Assembly (NCBI RefSeq): GCF_052324685.1 | Contig: NC_135212.1 | Span: forward strand, 49,439,898-49,503,897 | DNA from: Brachyhypopomus gauderio | Taxonomy: Eukaryota > Chordata > Actinopteri > Gymnotiformes > Hypopomidae | Length of the DNA: 64,000 nucleotides | Direction: 5' to 3' | Part shown: one piece after another, positions 35,966-47,292 of the stretch | How the letters are laid out: the number at the start of each line of letters is the position of its first letter | Numbering within the stretch: the stretch's first letter is position 1 | Program-made: the position numbers and the translations under genes | The notes under the pieces: generated by a model | Seen by the model: only the letters and a program-made list of their open reading frames with translations | Databases searched by the model: none | Told to the model about the DNA's origin: nothing

Positions 35966-36373
35966 ATATATATTCAGTATTTAACATGAGAAATATTGAT
36001 TTAAGTTTGAATGATGAATGAATCAATGAACATAATCATAAACTTCAACATCTTTTTTTAACCAGTCTACTACACAGACCAATAGATGAATGCAGAAAAC
36101 AGAGCAAACAGTTGTCAGAACACTGGAAATTCTGACCAAAAACATGTTGTTTAATTTTGGGAGTTTTGCTCAGGATATTGGAAGAATAAAAAGAATTGAA
36201 GTAAATCAGAAGATGTTTTTTAATACCATTTTAGATGGTATACTTTTTCTTTAATTTCCCAGGCCTCTGCCATATGCATCTTCATAGTGCCTAGAAGTGG
36301 ACTTCTGCATGCTCAAATTTGGTGTGCGGAGTCGCGCGCTACGGTCACTCACGAAAGTTTAATCCAGTCTTAA
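35966..36373. other. Unassigned, AT-rich
   Basis: No gene, RNA or repeat end recognised between the hAT-type fragment and the piggyBac-type element. Confidence 0.5.
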
Positions 36374-36927
36374 CACTAGAAGTCCCAGAGAAGGGTCTTT
36401 CAACACTTCTACCATCGGAACCCAGAGAAGGGTCGAGAGAACTGAAGGATTTTAGCTAACACCCTATTATCAGCTGCGAGCAGGCACTTTTGTTCTGTAA
36501 ATAAGGCCATTACTGGCGCACCACAGGAGGGGGCATGCTTCAGCTCACAACTAATTGTTGTTTTTCATTGAGTTTAGCCATTTAGTTAGTTCTATTCAGT
36601 TTGTTGTATTTTATAATATAAAGGTTATATATATTGTATATAGTTTAGTTTTATCTGAGCAACAAAGCACAAACAATAAATTATTTTTAAATATTTTAAA
36701 TAGAAAATTAGAAATTTTATAGCCAGGTACATGTGAGTAATGACCAGAAGCATTTGTGTCTAAGTCAGGAGGACTGAAATTTCAGCATGAGAAACATACA
36801 AAAGAACAACTGTTATGTTTCCATGCTTTTTTATGTTCCATGCTTTTTATTATTGCCATAAAATTATACAAAAAATACAAGGAATAAAACAATTCCACAC
36901 ATATTTACAATAGGCTGCAGTGCAGGG

Positions 36928-36928
<1 letters not shown>

Positions 36929-37020
<92 letters not shown>
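36929..37020. repeat. (TG)n microsatellite
   Basis: About 46 uninterrupted TG units inside the piggyBac-type element. Confidence 0.97.
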
Positions 37021-37022
<2 letters not shown>

Positions 37023-37182
37023 TGGCATGTCCTTCTTGTGTGACTAGCACTTCAGCAGTCACTCAGCAGTCTGTCAGAACATGCCTGGCACTGCCAGGGT
37101 ATCTCCCTGGTACATTTGCCACACGTGTATCTGTAGCAGTCGACACATCTCACATTTGCACAATTGTTCATGAGTGTTCTCA

Positions 37183-37461
37183 TCAGAGCATTCACATACA
37201 ACTATCTACCCAGTCTGCCAGTCCCTCATTTGGGGAGAAAGCTACAGTACTGTGGCTATTCCCACTTTAGTGACCCCATTTTGTTTCTCTTTCACTCAGA
37301 CAATAAAATATTCCAATACAGTGAGGACATGCACCTAAGACAAAAATTTCAGACCCCTCCATGATTTAAAAATTGTCTGGGGCATAGCCACAATAGTGTA
37401 GCTTTCTCCCCAAATGAGGGAGTGGCAGACTGAGTGGATAATTGTATGTGAGTGCTCTGTT
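37183..37461. repeat. Internal inverted repeat (~80-bp arms)
   Basis: The arms share CTCATTTGGGGAGAAAGCTA in opposite orientation plus flanking sequence with several mismatches. The spacer is about 117 bp. Confidence 0.8.
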
Positions 37462-39467
37462 GAGAACATTTCAACTTTATTGTATATATTTCTAAACTTA
37501 CATCATGTCCTCTGTAGCTTCTGCTCTCAGCCAGGCCCTCTGACTGCCTCTCTCACCTTATGCATGTCCCCTGCACAACAATGCAGCTGGGGGATGGGCA
37601 GACACACTCAGGACCAGCTTACACACTTTTGCATGACCTTTTTTGAGGTGGATCAACACAATTAATTTGGTAATTTTTTTCAAAAATTGTTATTTTGAAC
37701 CCACTTATCTTTTTTAGAAGAAAAACATTACTAACATTACTACATTTCTACCTGAGCCTGCCAAAAGCCAGTGCTGAGGTATTTTGGATCATGAGGCCAT
37801 CCTTTGTCATGCAGCCACTTCTAGGTTGACGGGGGGATGGGTGATAGTGTGAGCTATGTTGATCCATTGACTCAGACGGAGAAGAAAATACCCTTTCAGA
37901 GAAATCTGAACTTTAGCTATTTTGACCAATAATCATGTCACCTTTTGCAGTGAGAAAAAAATCCAAAATTAGTACAAAGGAGGCAGACTTGAGATGTTTT
38001 GGAATTATAGTTCAAATAATGTCTGTGTCAGTTTTATAATAAAGAGAAAGATGACTGTAGCCACCTACATGTGGATGAAAATTCATGTCACCACACATTT
38101 CACTTACTCTGTTGACTGAGAAGCAAGGATAGCAAAGGTTTCCAGTACACAGCAGGCTTTGGACATGATCCTGGAGGGGCCGTGGGCGGGTGGGGTTCCC
38201 TGGTCTTTCTCTGCCTGCCTCTGGCCTCTGGGGCCTTGCTAATAAGTACATTCTGTACATTTATCCTATGTTGCACTTACATAAACACACACACTCACAC
38301 ACACATACATCAGTCATTTGTGCTGTATGTCTTACTTTCTGCTCTTCATTTAGTAGCAGCAGTTGGTGAATCATTTGAGCTGTTTTTTCTGCTCTTCTGT
38401 CTTTTCCCTTTTTACTTTCTCTCCCCTTCTTTTCTCTCCTGTCCTGTATGGTTCACCTAACCCCAATTGTTTTTATCACTATTGTACTGTATTATACAGA
38501 ATTGTTTTCTTTTGATCCTTACATGAAAACAAAGTTGTCCTCCAAAGGTGAAAGGGTGGAGGTGGGCCAAAAAAAAAAGTTTGAAAAGCCCATATGAAGC
38601 AATTTTCAAGACTAGGGTCACAAATGTCACACACAACACATTGTTAGTTTTCAGAGAGTAGTGAAAATCTGTAGTAGTGATATCTCTTTTGGTAAGATTT
38701 CCTAAATTTCCTATTTTTGTTTGCTGGTTATGGCTGTATTTGGAAGAGACACACTGCAAAATCTTGATCTTGATAAGTTAAAATTGCTCAATAATATTCT
38801 ATTTCAAGTAGCTGAGGGTTTTTTGTATAAATTTATGTAAAAACATTTTTACCTATTAGCAGTTTTTCAAAAGACAAAACTACTTAAAATAAGGTTAAAA
38901 ATATCAGAGCCATTTTGACTAATCAATATGCCACCTATATGCCATTATAATTCAAATATTATGTTTGTGTCAATTTCACATTATTTCAACCTTTCACAAA
39001 TCAAATCTCAAACATATGGTTCTGTAGATGAGGAGACTTATTGCAAGAGATCTTGCACAGTCTCATATGGCAGTCAAGGAGGTGCAAGCTTTCTGCAGGA
39101 ACCACCCATACCTGACACACGCCTCATTTACATAACACTGGAGGCAAGTTCAGCTCTTCTCCCCCCTGCTGATTCCTCAGGCAATGGGCACTTTTGCAAA
39201 TGAATGGATGTTAATTGGAGCCACCAGAGGTGTCAGTTTGGACTAAGGTTCTTTGGACCCTCTTTTGGGACTTCAGGGGGGTGGTTGAAATTTCAGGGAC
39301 TTCTAGTGTTAATGGTCCAATGAAGGTCATTTAAAAAACCAGGACATTTCCTCACTTAAAAAAACCCAGAACAGGATGTGAAATACGGACATGTCCTGGG
39401 AAATACAGAGGTTTGGTCACCCTATCATACTAGGAATACATTGAGCAGCTAAGTTATCATTACTGAC

Positions 39468-39749
39468 CTGCACGTTAGCTCCAACATGTTTTGCGTTGAG
39501 GTGGTAACGAAGGGTGGAAGTGCTCCTGTGATAAGCGAACTCCTCCCTGCATAAAGTGCAAATAACACTATTTGTGTTTGCACTTCCATCTGGAAGTTTC
39601 TTATATTTAAATTTCATATCCACCAGCGTGGCCTCTTCAGTCATCTCCATCATGCTCATCTTATTGTGCATCCATATAATCTGTATGTCTGGAACTCGTG
39701 CACTGAGAAACATTCCACGGTGCAAAAGTGTCTCATGCATTAAATGCAA
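39468..39749 (-). pseudogene. Orphan hAT transposase BED-finger exon
   Basis: The frame encodes a conserved BED zinc finger (ICTLCREEF, then STLRYHLNAKH), preceded by MKFKYKKLPDGS. It ends at a good splice donor CAG/GTCAGT (39462-39468, minus strand). It lies about 80 bp inside a hAT-like end at 39831. No catalytic-domain exon follows downstream on the minus strand before the piggyBac-type insertion, nor further left, so the gene is incomplete. Confidence 0.65.
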
Positions 39750-39759
39750 TAAAATGCGT

Positions 39760-39826
39760 TAATTTTTTTAGTTAGTTAATTTTCCTGTAATTAATTAATC
39801 GAAATTAATGCGTTAAAGTCCCACCA

Positions 39827-39831
<5 letters not shown>
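39760..39831. repeat. hAT-type right terminal region
   Basis: ATTAATGCGTTAAAGTCCCACCACTAAT, read as two joined motifs, borders a TA tract. It is the end type expected to pair with the left end at 18421. Confidence 0.5.

Positions 39832-39880
<49 letters not shown>
39831..39880. repeat. (TA)n microsatellite
   Basis: About 25 TA units, flanked on the right by the inverse of the sequence beside the 14600-14660 tract. Confidence 0.95.
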
Positions 39881-39884
<4 letters not shown>

Positions 39885-40065
39885 TAAAAATGGTCTACAA
39901 GCGAGTTAAATTTATATATTAAATTGATATACATTTTATATATTATATTTATATAATATATATACATACACATACAAGTTGAATTGTGATACAATAGTCA
40001 TGACTTTTGTTTGACAAAACTGACTGTCCAATAGTAAATGTTTTCTTTGTAATTTTGTGAGTCAA

Positions 40066-40265
40066 TCAATCAATCAATCAAATTTTATTTATTTTTTTTG
40101 AAGTAAAGTTGTTGTCACAAAGCAGCTTTACAAGTGCCGAGTCCTAGCCCCCAGTGAGCAAGCCAAGGGCGACAGTGGCAAGGAAAAACTCCCTAGTTTT
40201 TTTGCATGAGGAAGAAACCTTGAGAGGAACCAAGACTCAGGGGAGGAACCCATCCTCCTCTGGCC
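40066..40265 (-). repeat. LINE-type 3' tail, inverted copy
   Basis: Begins (TCAA)n on the plus strand and shares CAAAGCAGCTTTACAAGTGC and GGCAAGGAAAAACTCCCTAG with the copy at 18271-18420. It extends further, through GAGAGGAACCAAGACTCAGG. Confidence 0.65.
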
Positions 40266-40660
40266 GACACCGGTCACCATGACAACAACAACAATTTAGA
40301 CAGAAGGAAATATAGAAAAGGAAAAAGATGTAATAATGTCCATCTTGGTTTAGGCATCCGGTTAGGAGGTGGCCGGCCCAGGATGGATCGCTTGTCTCTC
40401 CTCATCTCATTATTCCTCAAGCAGGTGGGCAGCCATGTGGAAAAAATAAAACAGGGAACATTAGCTCTGTATGAGGACATATATAGGACAGGTGAAATTA
40501 TAAACATTTCTGGAGTGTGTCAGCAACTCCGGCATGAAGTTAAATTATTACAGCCTAGCTAAAAAAGGTAGAACCAGAAGGTAACATAGACTTGGTGGAA
40601 TTGGAGAAAATGGCATCCATCCACTGCACTGTCAACAAACTTGAGAAACCACGAGCAGTG
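40266..40660. other. Boundary between LINE tail and tRNA array
   Basis: No gene recognised. Array homology begins abruptly near 40661 with ACCAGGAGACACGATTGTC, inside a spacer. Confidence 0.6.
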
Positions 40661-40702
40661 ACACCAGGAGACACGATTGTCAGAAATTAAAGAAAGCGAC
40701 AC

Positions 40703-40784
40703 CGACGAAGGTGGGATTCGAACTCACGCGTGCTATGCACAATAGATTAGCAGTCCATCGCCTTAACCTCTCGGCCACCTCGTC
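40703..40784 (-). tRNA. tRNA-Ser(GCT) copy 1
   Basis: First complete unit of the array. One T-stem mismatch and one G-U pair in the anticodon stem. Confidence 0.75.
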
Positions 40785-40916
40785 AATTACAGTTGTGTGT
40801 CGATTGCGATTTCAAAGATGCAAACACTTTCACAGCACAAAAGGAGGCTTATCTGACTTGTGGGTCCTGCACTTACTTCAGGAGACACGATTGTCAGAAA
40901 TTAAAGATAACAACAC

Positions 40917-40998
40917 CGACGAATGTGGTATTCAAACCCACGCGTGCTATGCACAATGGATTAGCAGTCCATCGCCTTAACCTCTCGGCCACCTCGTC
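40917..40998 (-). tRNA. tRNA-Ser(GCT) copy 2, probable pseudogene
   Basis: Class C T-arm changes that hit the B box, but with consensus D and variable arms. Confidence 0.55.
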
Positions 40999-41130
40999 AA
41001 TTACAGTTGTGTGTCGATTGCGATTTCAAAGATGCAAACACTTTCACAGCACAAAAGCAGCCGTATCTGACTTGTGGGTACTGCACTTACACCAGGAGAA
41101 ACGATTGTCAGAAATTAAAGAAAGCAACAC

Positions 41131-41212
41131 CGACGAAGGTGGGATTCGAACCCACGCGTGCTATGCATAATGGATTAGCAGTCCATCGTCTTAACCTCTC
41201 GGCCAACTCGTC
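41131..41212 (-). tRNA. tRNA-Ser(GCT) copy 3
   Basis: G7>T breaks the last acceptor pair and G23>A breaks a D-stem pair. Confidence 0.7.
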
Positions 41213-41344
41213 AATTACAGTTGTGTGTCGATTGCGATTTCAAAGATGCAAACACTTTCACAGCACAAAAGGAGGCTTGTCTGACTTGTGGGTCCTGCAC
41301 TTACATCAGAAGACACGATTGTCAGAAATTTAAAAAAGCAACAC

Positions 41345-41426
41345 CGACGAAGGTGGGATTCGAACCCACGCGTGCTATGCAAAATGGATAAGCAGTCCAT
41401 CACCTTAACCTCTAGGCCACCTCGTC
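41345..41426 (-). tRNA. tRNA-Ser(GCT) copy 4, class B
   Basis: G13>T, C25>T and A37>T; B box intact. A T6 run follows the gene. Confidence 0.8.
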
Positions 41427-41558
41427 GTTTGTGGTTGTGTGTCGATAGCAATTTCAAAGAAGCAAACACTTTCACAGCACAAAAGAAGGCTTTTTTGACT
41501 TGTGGGTCCTGTAGTTACAGCAGGAGACACGATTGTCAGAAATTAAAGAAAGCAACAA

Positions 41559-41640
41559 CGACGAAGGTGGGATTCGAACCCACACGGGCTATGCATAATG
41601 GATTAGCAGTCCATCGCCTTAATCTCTCGGCCACCTTGTC
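41559..41640 (-). tRNA. tRNA-Ser(GCT) copy 5
   Basis: G4>A acceptor mismatch, invariant G19>A, and a changed variable arm. Confidence 0.65.
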
Positions 41641-41772
41641 GTTTGTGGTTGTGTGTCGATTGCGATTTCAAAGATGCAAACACTTTCACAGCACAAAAGC
41701 AGCCGTATATGACTTGTGGGTACTGCACTTACAACAGGAGACACGATTGTCAGAAATTAAGGAAAGCAACAC

Positions 41773-41854
41773 CGACGAAGGTGGGATTCGAACCCACGCG
41801 TGCTATGCACAATGGATTAGCAGTCCATCGCCTTAACCTCTCGGCCACCTCGTC
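41773..41854 (-). tRNA. tRNA-Ser(GCT) copy 6, consensus
   Basis: Exact consensus. Immediate downstream sequence is TTTCTTT rather than T4. Confidence 0.96.
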
Positions 41855-41986
41855 AATTACAGTTGTGTGTCGATTGCGATTTCAAAGATGCAAACACTTT
41901 CACAGCACAAAAGGAGGCTTATCTGACTTGTGGGTCCTGCACTTACTTCAGGAGACACGATTGTCAGAAATTAAAGAAAACAACAC

Positions 41987-42068
41987 CGACGAATGTGGTA
42001 TTCAAACCCACGCGTGCAAAGCACAATGGATTAGCAGTCCATCGCCTTAACCTCTTGGCTACCTCGTC
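41987..42068 (-). tRNA. tRNA-Ser(GCT) copy 7, class C, probable pseudogene
   Basis: Full class C set, including an altered A box (TAGCCAAGAGG). Confidence 0.5.
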
Positions 42069-42200
42069 GCTTGTGGTTTTGTGTCGATTGCGATTTCAAA
42101 GATGCAAACACTTTCACAGCACAAAAGCAGCCGTATCTGACTTGTGGGTACTGCACTTACACCAGGAGACACGATTGTCAGAAATTAAAGAAAGCAACAC

Positions 42201-42282
42201 CGACGAAGGTGGGATTCGAACCCACGCGTGCTATGCATAATGGATTAGCAGTCCATCTCCTTAACCTCTCGGCCACCTCGTC
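42201..42282 (-). tRNA. tRNA-Ser(GCT) copy 8
   Basis: C25>A breaks one D-stem pair; variable-stem change. Confidence 0.8.
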
Positions 42283-42414
42283 AATCACGGTTGTGTGTCG
42301 ATTGCGATTTCAAAGATGCAAACACTTTCACAGCACAAAAGGAGGCTTGTCTGACTTGTGGGTCCTGCACTTACATCAGGAGACACGATTGTCAGAAATT
42401 TAAAAAAGCAACAC

Positions 42415-42496
42415 CGACGAAGGTGGGATTCGAACCCACGCGAGCTATGCAAAATGGATAAGCAGTCCATCACCTTAACCTCTAGGCCACCTCGTC
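42415..42496 (-). tRNA. tRNA-Ser(GCT) copy 9, class B
   Basis: Class B with an extra variable-arm change (GAGC for GTGC on the plus strand). Confidence 0.75.
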
Positions 42497-42628
42497 GTTT
42501 GTGGTTGTGTGTCGATAGCAATTTCAAAGAAGCAAACACTTTCACAGCACAAAAGAAGGCTTTTTTGACTTGTGGGTCCTGCACTTACATCAGGAGACAC
42601 GATTGTCAGAAATTTAAAAAAGCAACAC

Positions 42629-42710
42629 CGACGAAGGTGGGATTCGAACCCACGCGTGCTATGCAAAATTGATTAGCAGTCCATCACCTTAACCTCTAGG
42701 CCACCTCGTC
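42629..42710 (-). tRNA. tRNA-Ser(GCT) copy 10, class B
   Basis: Class B but with A37 kept and a G-A mismatch in the anticodon stem. Confidence 0.7.
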
Positions 42711-42842
42711 GTTTGTGGTTGTTTGTCTATTGCGATTTCAAAGATGCAAACACTTTCACAGCACAAAAGAAGGCTTATCTGACTTGTGGGTCCTGCACTT
42801 ACACCAGGAGACACGATTGTCAGAAATTAAAGAAAGCAACAC

Positions 42843-42924
42843 CGACGAAGGTGGGATTCTAACCCACGCGTGCTATGCACAATGGATTAGCAGTCCATCG
42901 CCTTAACCTCTCGGCCACCTCGTC
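42843..42924 (-). tRNA. tRNA-Ser(GCT) copy 11
   Basis: Consensus except C56>A in the T loop, which damages the B box. Confidence 0.75.
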
Positions 42925-43056
42925 AATTACGGTTGTGTGTCGATTGCGATTTCAAAGATGCAAATACTTTCACAGCACAAAAGGAGGCGTATCTGACTTG
43001 TGGGTCCTGCACTTATATCAGGAGACACGATGGTCAGAAATTAAAGAAAGCAACAC

Positions 43057-43138
43057 CGACGAAGGTGGGATTCGAACCCACGCGTGCTATGCACAATGGA
43101 TTAGCAGTCCATCGCCTTAACCTCTCGGCCACCTCGTC
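43057..43138 (-). tRNA. tRNA-Ser(GCT) copy 12, consensus
   Basis: Exact consensus. Confidence 0.96.
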
Positions 43139-43270
43139 GTTTGTGGTTGTGTGTGGATAGCAATTTCAAAGAAGCAAACACTTTCACAGCACAAAAGAAG
43201 GCTTTTCTGACTTGTGGGTCCTGTAGTTACAGCAGGAGACACGATTGTCAGAAATTAAAGAAAGCAACAC

Positions 43271-43352
43271 CGACGGAGGTGGGATTCGAACACACACGTG
43301 CTATGCATAATGGATTAGCAGTCCATCGCCTTAATCTATCGGCCACCTTGTC
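43271..43352 (-). tRNA. tRNA-Ser(GCT) copy 13, class D, probable pseudogene
   Basis: Class D plus T68>C, giving mismatches in both acceptor and T stems. Confidence 0.55.
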
Positions 43353-43484
43353 GTTTGTGCTTGTGTGTCGATTGCGATTTCAAAGATGCAAACACTTTCA
43401 CAGCACAAAAGCAGCCGTATATGACTTGTGGGTCCTGCACTTACAACAGGAGACACGATTGTCAGAAATTAAAGAAAGCAACAC

Positions 43485-43566
43485 CGACGAAGGTGGGATT
43501 CGAACCCACGCATGCTATGCACAATGGATTAGCAGTCCATCGCCTTAACCTCTCGGCCACCTCGTT
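43485..43566 (-). tRNA. tRNA-Ser(GCT) copy 14
   Basis: G1>A at the first acceptor pair and one variable-arm change. Confidence 0.85.
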
Positions 43567-43698
43567 GTTTGTGGTGGTGTGTCGATTGCGATTTCAAAGA
43601 TGCAAACACTTTCACAGCACAAAAGGAGGCTTATCTGACTTGTGGGTCCTGCTCTTATATCAGGAGACACGATTGTCAGAAATTAAAGAAAGCAACAC

Positions 43699-43780
43699 CG
43701 ACGAAGGTGGGATTCGAACCCACGCGTGCTATGCACAAGGGATTAGCAGTCCATCGCCTTAACCTCTCGGCCACCTCGTC
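43699..43780 (-). tRNA. tRNA-Ser(GCT) copy 15
   Basis: Consensus except one mismatch in the anticodon stem. Confidence 0.87.
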
Positions 43781-43912
43781 AATTACAGTTGTGTGTCGAT
43801 TGCGATTTCAAAGATGCAAACACTTTCACAGCACAAAAGGAGGCTTATCTGACTTGTGGGTCCTGCACTTACTTCAGGAGACACGATTGTCAGAAATTAA
43901 AGAAAACAACAC

Positions 43913-43994
43913 CGACAAATGTGGTATTCAAACCCACGCGTGCAAAGCACAATGGATTAGCAGTCCATCGCCTTAACCTCTTGGCTACCTCGTC
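43913..43994 (-). tRNA. tRNA-Ser(GCT) copy 16, class C, probable pseudogene
   Basis: Class C plus C69>T (G-U in the acceptor stem). Confidence 0.5.
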
Positions 43995-44126
43995 GCTTGC
44001 GGTTTTGTGTCGATTGCGATTTCAAAGATGCAAACACTTTCACAGCACAAAAGCAGCCGTATCTGACTTGTGGGTCCTGCACTTACACCAGGAGACACGA
44101 TTGTCAGAAATTAAAAAAAGCAACAC

Positions 44127-44208
44127 CGACGAAGGTGGGATTCGAACACACGCGTGCTATGCACAATGGATAAGCAGTCCATCGCCTTAACCTCTCGGCC
44201 ACCTCGTC
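44127..44208 (-). tRNA. tRNA-Ser(GCT) copy 17
   Basis: T-stem mismatch and A37>T. Last copy left of the piggyBac element. Confidence 0.75.
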
Positions 44209-44959
44209 AATTACAGTTGTGTGTCGATTGCGATTTCAAAGATGCAAACACTTTCACAGCACAAAAGCAGCCGTATCTGACTTGTGGGTACTGCACTTAC
44301 ACCAGGAGAAACGATTGTCAGAAATTAACACTAGGAACCCGACGGCCGCGAAAATTTTCGCAAGGCTTAGTAAGGTCCATGTAGCCCACTCCCCTGCTGT
44401 GAAGAGATTAACGCCCATTGTCTTGGTAATGCGGTGGAAGCGTCTCACCCCCAGCTCATACGCCTGCCAAAGCACAAGCGGCTCACCTCCAAGCTCATAC
44501 AAGGCACCAAACGTGATACTTCACGAAAAACTTGGTTACAAACAAGCAGACTGTATATGTTACCGATCCTACAACAAACAGCGGAAATTTTGTAGACTCG
44601 TGTTTCAAATGAGTTTCTCAAATGAGTCCCGTCAAACAATAAAAATAAATAAAATTGTCTGAACCTCTTTGTATATTGTTTGAAGCTCTTTGTATATTTA
44701 CTACACTATATAATATTTGTTACACTTTCTGTTTCCGCGTTTGAATTCGCGTTTGAAAAGCTAAGAAATTATATGGCGCAATTATATATATGGCTGATAA
44801 ATGTTGTGATCTAAACAGCAGACTGGAAAAGGAGAGGAAAAGACAGGAAGAACAAATTCATGTGCTGTAAAACAACTTTATTTTGATCAAACATGGATGT
44901 CTATTCCGGGTTTCTTGAAGTGGAATGTCAAGAAAGTTGAGGGTGTCTTGAAGTTGAGG

Positions 44960-45425
44960 GTGTACTCGCCAGATGCACTTGCCGCATGCAACACACGCGT
45001 TGATGCTGTGGAGAACAATTCAAGGTACACCTTACATTTTGAATAAAATCTTTCAGAAGACAAAAATACGTAACATATGTGGTGTTACGTATGTAGGCCT
45101 ACTTATCAACGTACCTTCATGTAGTTGTAGCCAACAGTTGCTACACAGCCAGGGTGTACTCGCTGCATGCAACGGGCCACCGGCGTGTTCCTGCGTGCAC
45201 TGTGTATGCACGCACCTTCATGATGTCTGTCAACGGCGCACTGCAAAGAACAAAGTACATGTTATATTTTGAACGAATTTATTCATGTGTACCAGCCAGG
45301 GACCCTCTTTCTTACATTTGCGGCAGGTTCATCGTTCATCGCTGCCAAGGTCAACGGGCCACCGGCGTGTTCCTGCGCGCACTGTGTATGCACGCACAGA
45401 AGTACATGTTATATTTAGAACGAAT
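44960..45425 (-). pseudogene. Decayed duplicate pieces of transposase exon 3
   Basis: Three fragments repeat parts of exon 3 and intron 2: 44962-45010 (CTTGCCGCATGCA region), 45165-45290 and 45350-45425 (CGGGCCACCGGCGTGTTCC region). They are scrambled and frameshifted. Confidence 0.7.
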
Positions 45426-45766
45426 TCATTCATGTATAAATTGATTCTGTGAAAATGTCACAGGCATGGGTCATAACAGAACGGGAATCCAATTCCAGCA
45501 ACCATGAGAAAAATAACCAGCAACCACGACGAGAAATAAACAGAGGACTAACACGGAAACAGACATGAAATGGCAGGAGATGCGGGGCAGACCGTGACAC
45601 CGGGTTTCATGATGTGCGACTGTGGAACAGAAAGAGAAGAGATTTTTGGTTATGTTCAAATAATAGTGTGTGTGTATATATATGTGTGTGTGATTGGTTG
45701 TCTGTATATATATATAATATATTTATATATATATATATATATATAAATATACTTATCGACGTACCT

Positions 45767-46162
45767 TCATGTAGTTTTAGGTACACAGTTGCCACACAGC
45801 CAGGGACACTCTGCCCTACACTTGCGACAGGTGTACTTGCCGCATGCAGCGCACGGGGTTATGCTGTGGTTCCGGTTGCAGTTTGTCTGCACCTGACACG
45901 TAGTCTTCTTTCCAGGAGCAGGCGAAGGACGTGGCGTTCTCTTCAACTCCTTTTCCTGTAGGAAACGAAGACGGAGTTCCTCAGCAAGAGTACACATAAA
46001 AACTCTCCTACTCTCTGTGGACCCCGTACATGCCGTGTACAAAACATGCGCGTTCATCGCTGCCAGGTCAAGTATGTTATAAAACACTGCAACGGGCCAC
46101 CGGCGTGTTCCTGCGCGCACTGTGTATGCACGCGCCTTCTGGTCCATGATGTCAACGGCGCA
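45767..46162 (-). CDS. piggyBac transposase exon 3 (third catalytic Asp, cysteine-rich C terminus)
   Basis: Residues 427-557. Opens with CAVDIMDQ, where Asp433 is the expected third member of the DDD catalytic triad, followed by RRWPVAVFYNILDLAAMNA, typical of the family. The C-terminal ~45 residues hold a cysteine-rich domain (CAACGKYTCRKC, then CPWLCGNC), which in known piggyBac transposases binds zinc and the terminal repeats. The acceptor TTTGCAG ends at 46163 in phase 0; the stop is at 45767-45769. Acts in the nucleus on TTAA-flanked ends. Confidence 0.88.
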   Translation of the reverse strand, partial: CAVDIMDQKARAYTVRAGTRRWPVAVFYNILDLAAMNAHVLYTACTGSTESRRVFMCTLAEELRLRFLQEKELKRTPRPSPAPGKKTTCQVQTNCNRNHSITPCAACGKYTCRKCRAECPWLCGNCVPKTT

Positions 46163-46256
46163 CTGCAAAGAACAAATACAAAGAAGTACATGTTATATTT
46201 TGAATAAATTCATTCATGTATGATAAATTGATTTATCAATGCCAACACATGCATAC

Positions 46257-47189
46257 CTTCGTCCGGTTGTAGTCCGTCACAGTGTTTGGCTTCTTTTTGC
46301 GGTCGTCTGCAATCTCCACGTGCGTGTGCATAGTGCTCAGAACGCAAACTGTTTTGTTGGGCTTGGAGGCATACACCGTCAGAAGCGCATCATCGGATCT
46401 GTACACCTCCGTTGACAACTTCTCACGTCCCTTGGCGTTTTTGGCTTCCAAAGGAACTTCTCGGCGAATCTTGTTCATTGTCCCAAGCAGAGTCGTGTTG
46501 CATTCCAGCAGCTTCTTAGCCAGGGAAAGAGATGTGAAAAAATTGTCTGTGGCTACAGTTCTGCCCTTGCCCAGGTATGGCTTCATAAGCTTCATCACCA
46601 CATTCTCGGACACTCTTTCCCCCTTGGGACGATCGGGGTCCTTTCCAAGGTATGGAATGGCGTTGCACATGTACTTTGTGTTCAACTCAGAAGCAACCCA
46701 AAACTTTATTCCAAACTTGTCCGGCTTTGAGGCAATGTACTGGGTGAATGGACAGCGAACCTTGGTCGGAAACAGCTGCTCGTCGACTGTCAGTTCCTTG
46801 CCTGGGGTATAGCACAAAATGCAGTTGTTCACAAATCGCTGCCAGATGTCCGAAATCGCAGCAAATCTGTCGCTCTTTGCACGCTCCGCACGGGTGTCCT
46901 TATTATCAAAGCGCAAGTACCGCATGATTTCTTGGTAGCGGTCCCGTGCCATTGTCTCCTGGATCGAAGGCACAGCGAACATTGCCGACCAACAGTCCGA
47001 CATCGCTCCAACTGGACAGAGGACTGCTCGTAGAAATAGGATTGCTACGAATGCCATAAACTCGCTGACCGACAAACTCCAGCTGCTGTCTGTTCTGCGG
47101 GCTTCATGGACAGTGCAGTCTGTGATGATTCGCAGCATCTCCATGTCGAGCAAACACAGAAAACTCTGCAGTCTGCTTGTGATCCTACG
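46257..47189 (-). CDS. piggyBac transposase exon 2 (catalytic core)
   Basis: Residues 116-426, the DDE_Tnp_1_7-type core. Asp251 lies in LTVDEQLFPTK and Asp330 in TVATDNFFTSLSLAKKL. Spacing to Asp433 (79 and 103 residues) is close to that of the cabbage looper piggyBac enzyme. Other family signs are RYQEIMRYLRFDN and SKPDKFGIKFW. It is bounded by an acceptor AATACAG at 47190-47191 and a donor AAG/GTATGC at 46251-46257, both phase 0, and has no internal stop. The reaction is cut-and-paste transposition with precise TTAA excision (family knowledge). Confidence 0.9.
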
Positions 47190-47292
47190 CTGTATTAGTA
47201 AAAGTAAACAAATGACGCTAGGTAAATTACACGTACTAAATATCATTCAAACACAAGCAGAAACACTGGAAAGAAATATGAAGTTACTATAC

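Larger units (their letters stand above)
36374..39308. mobile_element. Non-autonomous piggyBac-type element, TSD TTAA
   Basis: 13-bp perfect inverted ends CACTAGAAGTCCC, with TTAA at 36370-36373 and 39309-39312. Length 2,935 bp. The left subterminal region repeats CCCAGAGAAGGGTC. No transposase frame is present. The interior has a long GT tract and an inverted pair at 37183-37262 and 37380-37461. Confidence 0.85.
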
